Shown: piece by piece, positions 24,841 through 36,800 of the stretch | Layout of the letters: every line of letters begins with the position of its first letter | How positions within the stretch are numbered: the stretch's first letter is position 1 | DNA from: Carnegiea gigantea | Taxonomy: Eukaryota; Streptophyta; Magnoliopsida; Caryophyllales; Cactaceae | Assembly: GCA_029747015.1 (NCBI GenBank) | Contig: JAKOGI010000027.1 | Location: 204,001 to 268,000 of the forward strand | Length of the DNA: 64,000 nt | Direction of reading: 5' to 3' | Program-made: the position numbers and the translations under genes | The notes under the pieces: model-generated | What the model was told of the DNA's origin: nothing | The model's database searches: none | What the model saw: the letters and a program-made list of their open reading frames with translations, nothing else

Positions 24841-25661
24841 CAAAAACTTCATGGTGGATAACAAGTACAGTACTGAGAGGGGATGACTACAGCAAACTAG
24901 AAATGCATAATTCTTGCTGCCATGTTGCTTGTAAACTGAAGTTTAGACCACATATTATCACTAATGACTGAGTATCTGGCGCTCCAAGAAAACAATTTAA
25001 GGTGAAATGAAAAGTCAGTATAATACATAAAGGTACTAGCTTGGTTTTGGTTCAAAGAAAAAGCGTGCTTCACTGTTTATTACCCAATTCCTAGCAGCAG
25101 TCCAAACAAGGGTATAAAAAATTTAAATTGATTTTCAGTCTCCTCTCTTTCTCTTCATTCCTTTTCACTATATATTCATTATCCATAAGCAGCTAGCATA
25201 ACTTGGAGTTAACTACACCAAAAAAAAAAAAAAACAAAGTTAATCTATTTCTAGTAAATCACGCCTCCATTCATACATAAGAACTTAAATTGAGCTAAAA
25301 AAATCCACAAAAAGGATCAAACACCAGGCATGTGCATGTGAAATGTCATCTGAAGTAACACTTTGGCATATAATTATCAACTTTTCAGAAGTCAGACACA
25401 CATTTCAAGTCAGGAATCTTGAATCCAATTATAAATTATTTCAAACGTGAGAAGTAGAATGCCTGTAACAATTACAAATGAGACAAATGCGTAACATGAG
25501 GATCAACTTAAACAAATCTCCAATTTCATAAACACAAAATAATCAACAAATTTGAAATGCGATGAATTACGCGTCGATTGAAGGGGAAAATGCGATCAAT
25601 CAACATGTTGACAGAGGCAATGAAATGCGAAATTGAGGTGAAGATAATGATCGCAACTTAC

Positions 25662-25720
25662 CGAAGATTGAATACTCAGACTGCCGAATTCAACAGTGCC
25701 TCTAGATTGAATTTCGTTAT
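25662..25720 (-). other. 5' non-coding exon of the kinase/beta-lactamase gene
   Basis: A GGTAAGTT donor on the minus strand ends an exon at 25662. The next acceptor is at 23096, with the exon starting at 23095, 32 bases before the ATG at 23063. The transcription start is not defined; the 5' border given is a guess. Confidence 0.55.
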
Positions 25721-25841
25721 GTTTACGCGGGGCTGAACCTTCTCGTTTAATGGTTCATCAACGGCTACACTACACAAAGTTGGGGGACGTCAACACAACA
25801 GTGCCTCTTGATTTTTTTTAATTTTATTTTATTTTTTTGTT

Positions 25842-25960
25842 GGGTGCCAAGGATTTATTTTGGCTCGATAGTTGGTAAAGTCTTGGAGAATAGTTATTAC
25901 ATATAAGAATTCAAACTCCATTTATATTGGCCTTTATTTCTCAATTATACTTAAAAAACA
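25842..25960 (+). mobile_element. SINE related to the 10172 copy
   Basis: It shares GGTGCCAA, the A-box region GCTCGATAGTTGGTAAAG and a B-box-like GAATTCAAACTCC with the SINE at 10172, and ends A-rich. Diverged; no target duplication was found. Confidence 0.5.
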
Positions 25961-26536
25961 CTGATCGTTTTAAATGTACTAATAAAATGAATAGTAAACT
26001 TATATTAACTTAATGTGACATAATTAAATAACACGTGACACCATAAAAATAGGATGATTTTAAATATAAAAGTCAAATTAAATGAATTACATCAGTCGTT
26101 ACTTTTTGTGGTGCAAATATGATTTATCCAATACCTCAACATTTATATATTTAGAGAAATAGTAACACAGAGTTACACATTTGTAATCCTTAAAGCTATT
26201 ACTAATAATTTTACATAATTGATCTACATTTTTTCAGAAATGGGAAAATAATCACTGTATATAAGTATACCATAAAAATTACACTGATATGTAATTTATA
26301 TGGTGTGGCCATTTGGGTCATTGAAGTGGGAAGTTTGCCCCCAAAATAGAAGGGTTTTTAACTTTTAAGAATAACAAATAAAATAACCCGACTAAATAAC
26401 TTGGTGTCTTTTATTTATTTTTATTTTCTTTAGTTAGAGGTGGAGTTTTTTTTATCATAAAAATAATTTCTCTTAATTTTGAGTGTTTTTCTGCCTCAAT
26501 CTTTGAATTGAAGAAAAAAAACATATGCATAAATGA

Positions 26537-26710
26537 GCCCTATTTACCAAATAGTTGTTAGCTATTTGTTGTTTGCTGTTTGTTATTTGTATTAGTTGTT
26601 TGTTGTTAGTTATTTGTATCAATTACATCTATTAATTGGTCGTATTAGTTGTTTGTAAAAAAATATTTGGTGAAATTAATTGTTGATGTAACAGTTGTTT
26701 GATAAAATTC
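26537..26710. mobile_element. MITE-like fragment
   Basis: It starts 'gagccctatttaccaaatag' followed by 'ttgttagctatttgttgttt'-type repeats, the inverted form of the words seen at 47.6 kb. The right end is unclear. Confidence 0.35.
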
Positions 26711-27691
26711 TTTTTCCACCTTAACTCTATTTTATTATTTATGTGCACATGATTTCTATCCTTTACTTATTCAATTTTCTTCTCAATGTTTATGAATTAA
26801 AATTTATGTAATATGTACTACAGCATTTATTCATAAAGCCTTGTTTTATTACTTAATTGTACTTATTTTTATGTAATCTTCTGTTCATTATTATGAAATG
26901 AAATTTACACTATCTAATGTCTATACCATTATTTTGTTTTTATTTGGACATAGGTTTATTTATTACTAGTCTATTTTTATTTTTCAATGTAAGATGAAAT
27001 TTATGTAATATTTAAAATATTTATTATTTAAAATTAATTGACATAAATGATTTAATCTTTTCGTTGAAATAGCAACTGATGTAATTTAAGTCAACCTTTG
27101 GACATTCGCAAACATTTGCCATTTCCAGCTGAGAAGTGAGAACCAGCTGCTCCTGTTTGGATAGAGGGCTCTCTCTCACGCTCGCACATTCATAAATCAT
27201 AATAATTACTCAAAGCAGGCACAGTCATTTGCAAACATTTGCCATTTCCACAAGTCATCTTAAATTTATGGTTCCAACGGCAAAATGGAACTATCCAAAA
27301 GGGGCAGAAGACATTATCATGAAATCTGAGACCAAAAAATGTCGTAAGTAATACAAGAAACTGCACTGATAAAATAAATACTGTGGAAATAAACCTATCA
27401 GTCAAAACACTTTCTAACATATCCTACACAACTACAGCCCCTTCTTTTCCCAGCAAACGACGAGTTACTAACCAACGATGTCAAGAGGGTGCCTCCCATC
27501 AAAACTAGCTTGTGGATTCATGGCAGAGTGTTCTAACCACAATCAACAAGAACGTGGACTAGACAACTTTTCGCAAAAGAATCAGCACAAGACAACTGAG
27601 GCATGTTAGCAAGAAAACTCTCGACAGGGACGTCGCTGCAATAGATGGATGTATCAGAGGCTTCAAGCAATAAAAACAGCCTCGTCTCCAC

Positions 27692-27829
27692 CTGCAACAC
27701 GGAAAAATGTAGGGAGGGAAGAAAAAAGAAATACAGTTGTGGATGAGAGAATATAAGAGAGGATAGAATGACTCTGAGTAAAATTTGCGCATCACCACAA
27801 TGACTGATCAACATTTGTGGAGGACGTAC
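27692..27829 (-). other. Predicted 3' UTR intron of the coiled-coil gene
   Basis: A donor AAG/GTACGT (exon ends at 27830) and an acceptor TTGCAG/GTGGAG (exon starts at 27691) flank 138 bases located 44 bases after the stop codon. This distance is just below the usual limit for nonsense-mediated decay. Confidence 0.5.
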
Positions 27830-27873
27830 CTTAGACATGTAGATACTGGCGAAGTCAACCAATTGTTGAGTAT

Positions 27874-30800
27874 CTATTTGTCAGGATGGCCCCGTTTACC
27901 CTTGCGACGTGTGTGATGACTTCGAGCAGGTTTCTTCGGCTTTTTGCTGCACCCATCAAAGTGAAAGTTGAACAAAGTCAACCTCAGAAACTTTTCAACT
28001 TAATCAAGCTTTATTTTGTTTCTTTTTCCTGTGACCAAGAAGTGCAACTTACCAAAACAACCTTGAGCAAATTCTGGACAAAGTGATGACAGGAAGAGCC
28101 AAGAGGGCAGAGGCCTTCAAAGAGAGGACAACGTCACTACCAAACTTCAACCTCCTGCGTTACTCACAAAAAGCAAATAACAGGATGGGCGGAAAGGGCT
28201 TACCACAAACCAGACTAGCTCCTTTGTCGCAAGAGGTCTGGTGAGCTCATGTTGTTTCAGCTTTTCATGAACTGTAGCTTGGATCTAACCATGAATTTAA
28301 GAGATAATGTCAGCCACCCTTTTTTCAAGGTAATAAACATTAACGAGGCTGGATGACCTAATCATGAGCTTGCATGATTGTACAATCGGATCCTCCCAGA
28401 AGCAGGGCTCTCAAGGGTAAATGTGTATAGACACTACACAATCATTGATAAGCTCAGGTTGGTTTAAAACTTTAAAAGACCACAAAGGGGTAAAAAATTA
28501 CACTAAGGTATTTTGTGAACAATTTAACACCCCCCCCCCCCAAAAAACCCCCCCAAAAAAAAAAAAAACCTTCACAACAAACAAACAAAACACCATTATA
28601 CAACACAGAAAATACAGTCAGCAGAAGCTCATGTGTCAGGGGAAAAAAAAGAGGAGGAAGAGAGAATCTCAGCCATGCTTAGCAGCAGCCATCAGTGAGA
28701 GGCCCAATATTGGGCACTCCTGACTAGTTGCAGCTCAGGATATTGTTGGATATAAGATTAATTAATGTGAAACAAATTAAGAACCTCTCATATACATCAT
28801 AGAGATCAACCAAATGGGTTCCGTAGTTGCTCATCGGATTAAGCTAATTAAAGCCTCATTTAACATGGTAATGAAGCCAACAATTACATGAAAATAGAAA
28901 CTCCATCAAGCTTCAGACAGATACCAGGTTATACATTTATGATAATCAGAAACCAAATCTGATCATATCTACAGCAGTTTCCAACCAATCCATTACATAC
29001 GGATGGTGATTTAACTCATTGCCTTATATTAGATATGAGACTAGTCAATTATTCACATTACTTCATTTGTTTCATGTTTAAAAAAACTCTCATAATTCGA
29101 AGAAAGTGCCTGGAGCACGGAATCAATTAAAAATGTAGTCCAAAAATATTCCCAGCTCAGAGGACACCAGAAATTAAAAAAAGAAGTTCATGCCAATGCA
29201 ATATGTACCTGGTGATGATACATGGTTGCAGATTCAAGGAATTTCCCATAAACATGAATTGCCTTCTTCGTGTAAGGTTTCAGGACAGTCCTTGCTTTTT
29301 GAACATGCGGCTTAGCTACAGTGGCAACCTGATTGACGTACGGCTTGCTAAATTTCTTGACATTCTGGCATCAATATAAACTTATGTTAGAACTTAACAG
29401 CCAAACTATTTCAGCACAACTACAAAGGAAAAACAGGAATATCATTTGATACCTGGTAGTAAGGGTCTGTTAATTCTTGCACTTTAATAATGTGTGGTTT
29501 AATTGCAGTCTTCGATGCCTCATATATCTCAGCCGTTTTAGCTTTTAGGGATTGCAGATGTGGTTCAATATATTCAGCTGCCATCAACCACTGCTCCTTC
29601 ACAGCAGGAGCCCATTTCTACAAGATCCATGCCAGTCCATCAGCATAACAACAGAAAGAAAATAAGATGGAGACAGAAGAACCGAACCTCAAAAAAAATT
29701 GAATAACTTCAACATAAGAGCATGATTTCAGAAAGATTAAACCACAGCCACAGATTTCAGCTGCAAGTGAGACCTAATGAGTAGGTCAACCATGGCTGTT
29801 CAAACACATCAATGTACTGAATCTATAAATTGAAACTAATTTTCAAAAAGTGACAACATATGCAGAATGGATATGGCAAAGACACACCAAATTTCAGCAA
29901 TCAACAAAGACGGCTTACAGTTTTAATAGTTTCAACGTGAGGCTCAGCCCAGTTTGCCAATTGATCCTTCTTCTCTATTGCCTGAAATGGTTTACCCAGC
30001 GAATTAGTAACGGCAATAACTAACCGTTACCCCCCCCCCCCAACACACACACGCACACACACACACACATGAGTGCAAACGCTGTGGTTGCAACAGTGTG
30101 TCATTGACAATTAATACTTGAATATTTATTTTTTACTTTAAAAATTCTAATTTACAATTTAATGTTACAATAAAAAATTTAATTGTTGCATCTATGAAGA
30201 GTGCGAATGCTATGTGTCACGGGTTGATAATTCACTCAAACTTAGACCCGTGCGGCCTAGCAAACTTTTGCTTGATTCTTGCTTTGTTTGCTAGTAAACC
30301 TTAAGGCTTGAACTAGCCTTTGAGGGCTAAGTAAGTCACTCACACTCTAAGAAAGCTTTAGAGAGAGAAAGTAGAGAGAGAAGGAGTTTGGGAGAATGCT
30401 TGTATTGCACTTGAATGCTTTCAATGGTTTGGTTACAAATGAGCCCCCTTAGGGGTTTTTATACACTACCACCTCCTCAATGGACGGTGGAGATCTAATT
30501 GATCCTACGGTTGATATTGTACATCCAGAATGTTCTATACAAATATCTAAGGTTCTACACAAGTGTGGAGTTGTGTGGAACATTCTAGAGTATAGTCTAG
30601 AATATTCTAGTATAGTCTAGAAGGTTCTAGAATCCTCCACAAGGTCCTAGATATTCTAAAAGCTTCTAGAATAATCTAGAAGTATCTAGAGTTCTCCAGA
30701 AGGTTCTAGAAGACTCTAGAGTGTCCAGAAGGTTCTAGAACACTCTAGAACATTCTAGCGCATTCCAGAAGGTTCCCGACTTTTCTGAAAGGTTTCGGAA

Positions 30801-33800
30801 TATTCTAGAACTCCTCGGAAATGCGGCCCGTGACATCCTCCCCCACCCAATTTGGCAACGTCCTCGTTGCCTTTGGGTCTTCGTATGCTTGGCCCTTTTG
30901 TTGTCTCGTCTCCACGAGGTATCCCTTCCTCTTGGTCAGGTCGATGTGTTGTAGCTATCTGCGTGGCACATCGATCCTTCGCTAGCTTGCGCCCCATCCT
31001 TGTGCGGGTACGTTTTCTTCTCTGTGTCAGCTTCTCAAGTGATGTTTTGGGTATGACACTTGGGGGTCCCTCATCACTTTTGAGGGCGGATAGGTGGCCT
31101 ACCTCTTTACTTTTCGTGAAGTGAAGGGCGATTAGCACCTTTTCCTTTTCGGCTTCCCGTCTCATGGGTATTGCATGTGCTTGCCCATTGCCCGTTATGA
31201 ACAAGGTGCTAGCATGAGGAACTATGACGGCTTCCACCTTATTGAGGAAGTCCATTCCAAGATAGAACTTCCGATCATCAAGGGGAGCGACGGTTATGTC
31301 GACCTTACCTGTCCATGATCCGATTTGGATGTTTGTACTTCGAGCTACTCCATGGATTGGAAGGCTCTCGGCATTGACTCCCTTCACATAGCCCTTCTCC
31401 TTTTTGTAAGGTAGGCTAATCTCATCGGCGAGTTCTTTCGCCATGTACACCTTATCCGCTCCCGTATCCACCGTTGCTTGGAGCTCCTTACCTCCAACTT
31501 TGGTGTCTACATACATGCGACTACCGGCTTGCTTCCCCATCTTGAGTTGGATGGCACTTAGGAGCGATATTGAGGCAATACTTGTTTCCTCTTCACGCCT
31601 CTCCTCCTTCATCACAAGCGCAGCTAGTTTCCCACGCTTCGGGCACTCGAAAACCCGATGAGGCCCATTGCACAAGAAGCATGAGTATTTCCTCGGCGTC
31701 TCATCCTTCTTGTCTCGTCCCTTGTCTTTGAAGGTTGTTGGCTTGTCCCGTCTGGGAGACTTGTCCCGGTCTCCGTCATTGTCGCTATCATCGTGGTTCT
31801 TCTTGCCTCGCCCCTTGGAGAAGTCCTTCTTGTACTCGTTGAGTGATTCGGCAGCAGCAACCGCGGAGGCGAGGTCTTGCACACCACGCCTCTCTAACTC
31901 GGTCTTGGCCCAACCACTCAGGCCGTCTAGGAAGGCGAATAAGGCGTCTTCCTCTCCCATGTTTGGGATCTCCAATAGAAGCTCCTGGAATTCCCTTACA
32001 TACTCACGAAGGTGGCCCTCCTTGTGTTGGAGGCGCCTCAACTTGGCCCTTGCTTCCCTTACCGCGTCCTTTGGATAGAATTGCCCTTTGAGTTCCCTCT
32101 TGAATCCATCCCAAGTGGTGATGGGAGTGGACCCTCGGTTGACATCGTCGCACCTTCGACGCCACCAAACAAGAGCAATGTCTTTAAGAGAGAAGGAAGC
32201 CAGGTTTACCTTTTGTGCTTCATCGGTGACGCCTACTGCTCCAAAGTAGGCCTCGAACTTCCAAAAGAAGTTGTCAATCTCCCTCGCGTTCCTGGCCCCG
32301 TTGTAGGTTGGGGTTTGGAGCGCATTCACCTTTGGTGTGGTGGACACTTGACCTGATCCACCATTGCCTGCATTGGCCACCGCGGCCATGCATACTTTGA
32401 ATTGGGTTTCCAAGGCCTCAACCCTTGCCTTGTACGCCTCAATCTCGGATTTGCAAGCCACCACCTCGGCTTTGCAAGCTTGGAGCTCTCCATCCCGAAG
32501 AGCTCGGACCTCCTCATCGACATTGCTTGCTAAGGATTTTACCGCCTCTTGCACCTCTGCACGGAACTCCTCCAAGTCCCCCGTGGACTCGAGCTCCTCG
32601 ATGCGCTTCTCCATGTCATCCACCCTACCCGTGAGGTCCGACATGGAATGGTTAATCTCCGCAAGCTTGTCATCTACAAGGATCGACAAATCCTTGTTCT
32701 TGTCCTTGCCCTTCTTTCCTCCTTGTTGAGGATTGCCAGCATCAGTGACACTTGAAGCCATGGATCTCCCAAACCGAAGCTCTGATACCAACTGTCACGG
32801 GTTGATAATTCACTCAAATTTAGACCCGTGCGGCCTAGCAAACTTTGCTTGGGATTCTTGCTTTGTTTGCTAGTAAGCCTTAAGGATGCTTAACTTAGCC
32901 TTGGTGGGGCTAAGTAAGTCCACTCACACTCTGAGAAAGCTTTAGAGAGAGAAAGTAGAGAGAGAAGGAGTTTGGGAGAATGCTTTGTATTGCACTTGAA
33001 TGCTTTCAATGGCTTGGTTACAAATGAGCCCCTGTAGGGGTTTTTATACACTACCACCTCCTCAATGGACGATGAAGATCTAATTGATCCTACAGTTGAT
33101 ATTACACTTCCGGAATATTCTATACAAATATCCTAGACACTACACATATGTAGAATAGTGAGGAACATTCTAGAGTATAGTCTAGAATATTCTAGTATAG
33201 TCTAGAAGGTTCTAGAATCCTCCACAAGGTCCTAGATATTCTAAAAGCTTCTAGAATAGTCTAGAAGTATCTAGAGTTCTCCAGAAGGTTCTAGAAGACT
33301 CTAGAGTGTCCAGAAGGTTCTAGAACACTCTACAACATTCTAGCGCATTCCAGAAGGTTCCCGACTTTTCTGAAAGGTTCCGGAATATTCTAGAACTCCT
33401 CGGAAATGCGGCCCGTGACATATGGTCTTGACCCATGGCAAGTGAAGAATTAATACTATAGTTGGTTTGAATGTTAAACCTAATGAGACTCTCAATTTCC
33501 TTCCCTTAAATTAAACAAATGAAGAAAAAACTCAATATTGCAAACAATGCATGCATATCAATGAAGAGACTATTTTTCCAAATAAAAGAGAATATTATAA
33601 CACAAGCATTTCACAGTACTTCTAATAACTGCAATTTAACATAAGCCCGTGCACAGCACAGAGTCGAGGTCTAGTAAGATTATATAAGAGTCAGTGCTTT
33701 CTCAAGCAATACATTATGAGCAAAATATTACTACAAGGCTACTAACTAATACATTTGTCAGCTAAAAACCAAACTATGTAATGAGAAAAATTGCCAAACA

Positions 33801-36800
33801 GCAATACAATATTACCTTCTGAACTAAAACCTCCATAATAGGCTTACCATGCTTGGTCCACTCAGTCTCTATGAAGGACTACATAATAAAAAGATGGTCA
33901 GAAATTAGAGATCAGAATTCATGCAATAGTTTACTGACTTTATGTAAATGCATGCAGAGAACTAGGGAAAGAAAAATATCATTCATTTACCCGAGAACGA
34001 ATCAGATGATCAAAGAGCCAAGGTGGAAGCCATGCACCATGAACCTAACCATCCAATGACAAGGTAAGCTTATCAAACGACAGTAGGTTAACAACATGGC
34101 TTCAAGCAATTATCCAAGAAGATATATGTTATTCACTCAGTGCAAATCTCATGCAATTCACAATAACAACCTTATCCCAAAATTTTTAAAAAAAGTGTTG
34201 CAACAAAGAAAATAAACACAGTTGAATATACGGAATTCAGTAGCTAATGCAACAAATAGAGCAAAAATAGTCTAACAAGACTTGGCCCTACACAACCCAG
34301 AGTGACCACTACGAGCACATCATGGATTCAAAATGTGGCTAAATCGCCACGAAACGGGGCGCATTGGAAAGGTTTTGGAGTTGGGCGAACTGCGTTTTCA
34401 TGTCGGGATAGCCGCGATGTGGAACGCGATTGCTGTATTAGAGTGATTTTGCCATACCGCTACCGAAACCGAAATTGCGGCCAAAACCGCATTTTGAATC
34501 CCTCATTTGTACTTGGACTAAAATATGGTGCGAGAAACATTCCAGAAAATTTTAAAATATACAGCTATTAGATGGTGTATTATTGCCTCCCTGGCATTAG
34601 GCTTTACCCCGTGGGAAAATTTTTAGCTTGCAGCACAGAATAATAGGATCTAACAATAACTTCACGGAACCAGGGAAATCGTAGAAGTCAAAACCAAGTT
34701 TTAAAAAATCACATGCTGATCTCAGCAGTTCATTTGGTGAGTAGGAGGTTAGCATACTTAAAGTGGAGTGGGATTGGCAACATTGGGGGTGGCAATGGAA
34801 AGTAAATGAAATTCATTTTGCATAAGAAAGCTGGTGCTCAGTTGGTCGGGTCATTTTAGAAACTCCTCCCAATGTGACTTCCACTGAGATAGGTTCTAGA
34901 GAGATGCAGATGTAGCAACTTGAGCCTTGTTTGCCATGAAGCAAATGCAGATCCCCCCAAAAAAAAAAAGTTAAAATACTTGGAGTGGAAAACATAAAAA
35001 GTGTCATTTTATAAGTTGGGAAAATAGTGTTAGAATGACAGGCAGTAACATAGGTAGTCAAAAAAGAGATCAGAATTCCGTAGTCACAAAGGTGATCCAA
35101 TGAAAAGTATGAAAATTTAGTGAGGACTTTGGCTTTCACAAAGCATTGGATAAGTCTGACTATGTTAAGCTCAAAATATGTGTCCCACTCCGTGGTTATT
35201 AATAGGTTCCCCTATGGTCTCTTTGCCGGGAGAGAGGTCACTGCCTCAGGGAGACAGGGACCCCATCTTTAATCATTTGTTGTCCAGAGAGTTTCTCTAG
35301 CCTATTGACAAAAGCAGCAGTAGAGAGACAAGATCCTGTCGCTTTAGTGTACAAGAATGTGCCCAAAAATTTTCAATTAGTTTTCCCAGACCACAGAGTG
35401 ACTCTTCCAAGGGCGGCCAGAGAGAAGTGTTGCAAGGTTCTTGGGGATTTGAGCACTCAGAGAAGAGTTTGGCCAGGTGGTAACTTTCCCACTCAGTCGT
35501 TATTAAAACCCAAGTACTTTTTGGAAAGGGCAGGCCAGAAGTAAAGCAGACACATGGCCCACAGAATCTCAGGCTGAAGGAGTTCAACTAACAACAGAAT
35601 ATATCAGAATCTCAATTCCCAGCATTCAATGGATAGGCTAGGGGAGAAATTTTCAAGATGAAAGACCAAAGCTGGTGCCAACTCTAAGGCTAGAAAGAAA
35701 TATTATTGGCATCAGCTATCAGGTAGCCCAAAGCTAGTGATTCAACTTTAAAGCTATTGTGTAGGCAGTCCCCACATACATGACATTTTGTTCCTAGAAA
35801 AACCACCTATTGAGTCAATCAATTTTTGATGGACTTTGGCAGGCAGCAAGAATCTACTGTCGGCCTGATTTCGGCAGGGCCGAAAGAATATAAGTGTGTA
35901 CATTGGGTCAACTGGGTAAAATTATGTCAGTCCAATAAAATCAGTGGTTAAAAGGGTATCCATCATCTCAAAGCGTTTAAATATGCCCACTCAGGAAAGG
36001 GTACATGAAGGCTAATAAGAGACATAGATCCTACATAATACTACAATCATGCAAACCAAGATATAGTGGCCATAGCAAATAAAAGGAGGGAGTATCTATT
36101 ACCCTTGTTGGGAGTCTGAAAAAGGCACCAAATGGCAAATATGCAACCGCGAGTCAATTAAAGTGAGGCACAACAGCCATATCCTATAGTCATGTGCCTG
36201 GGCAGTTTGTACAACAGAACTAACATCAAAGAGCCGTGGAGCTTAACTATCACAATGTTGTGATGTAGCTCACCAACTTGATCAAGCCAACTTTCTCCCT
36301 TTCGAAGTCAGGTGCATTCTCCAAATCCCATTAAGTGAGTCCATCACCTTGTGATGATTTTTGTACAGTGAGCACAAGGTTGACCGAGGTTATTATTTCA
36401 CGAAAATGGAGTATAGTGAATATAGATTTACTGGGCATAACATCTTTTTTCAATCCCCTATGGGCAAAAGATTTGGCAGCTCCACTTAAATCTGAAGATC
36501 TGTCATTCTGTATGCAGGCCATGTCAAGAAGTGATACCTCATGGGGACAAACTTTCACACAAAAACCGCAATTTTGCAAGGGATTGTGTCTCTTTGCTCG
36601 GTGCACTTGGAGGACATTTTGGCTTTGCTCAATGGTTGCCGAATTTCCAGGAGACTAGGAGTTTCTCTAAACCAGTGAAGCAGAACCAAAAGGCCCAAGC
36701 GGCTGAAATCTCTGACTGGGTTTTTCCCTCTTTTATAATAATTGCCAATTGGTGAAAGTGCCTGCAAGTGCTTTGCCATTGTGTGGGAGCATTCGTGCAA

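Larger units (their letters stand above)
23096..25661. other. 5' UTR intron of the kinase/beta-lactamase gene
   Basis: About 2.6 kb. It holds a G10 run at 23202-23211, a possible retrocopy with an A tail (23512-23960), a C11 run at 24211-24221 and a decayed Au-like SINE (24741-24840). Confidence 0.6.
25721..27690. other. Intergenic: kinase gene promoter and end of the coiled-coil gene
   Basis: It contains the promoter side of the kinase/beta-lactamase gene, a SINE (25842-25960), a MITE-like stretch (26537-26710) and, from about 27440, the presumed 3' UTR of the coiled-coil gene. No other gene was seen. Confidence 0.6.
30215..33420 (-). mobile_element. Non-autonomous LTR retrotransposon (TR-GAG-like), 3.2 kb
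   Basis: Two LTRs of 621 and 628 bp with TGTCACGGG...CCCGTGACA ends bound a body containing a tRNA-Met primer-binding site, one gag-protease frame and a polypurine tract. The target duplication is TATG (30211-30214 and 33421-33424). No reverse transcriptase, RNase H or integrase is present, and the body is fully accounted for by gag-protease. It must therefore move with enzymes from elsewhere. The size and coding content match the class called TR-GAG in plants. Confidence 0.95.
32793..33420 (-). repeat. 5' LTR
   Basis: 628 bp. On the minus strand it runs U3 (heat-shock-element array), TATA box, then R/U5, ending at the primer-binding site. Confidence 0.95.
29982..33815. other. Intron of the coiled-coil gene carrying an LTR retrotransposon
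   Basis: About 3.8 kb, of which 3.2 kb is the element at 30215-33420, in the same orientation as the host gene. A C12 run (30030-30041) and a (CA)n stretch (30042-30070) lie next to it. Confidence 0.9.

Noticed and set aside
28421..28723. 100-codon plus-strand open frame
   Set aside because: It owes its length to C and A homopolymers and is antisense within an intron.
30852..32755. Several plus-strand open frames of 68-136 codons
   Set aside because: They are antisense shadows of the intact gag-protease frame.
32762..32791. N-terminal extension of gag-protease
   Set aside because: It would start from a TTG within the tRNA primer-binding site; the ATG at 32761 is the natural start.
36061..36110. 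A Stowaway-type MITE end (GGAGGGAGTA)
   Set aside because: No matching inverted end was found nearby, so one short motif is not enough.
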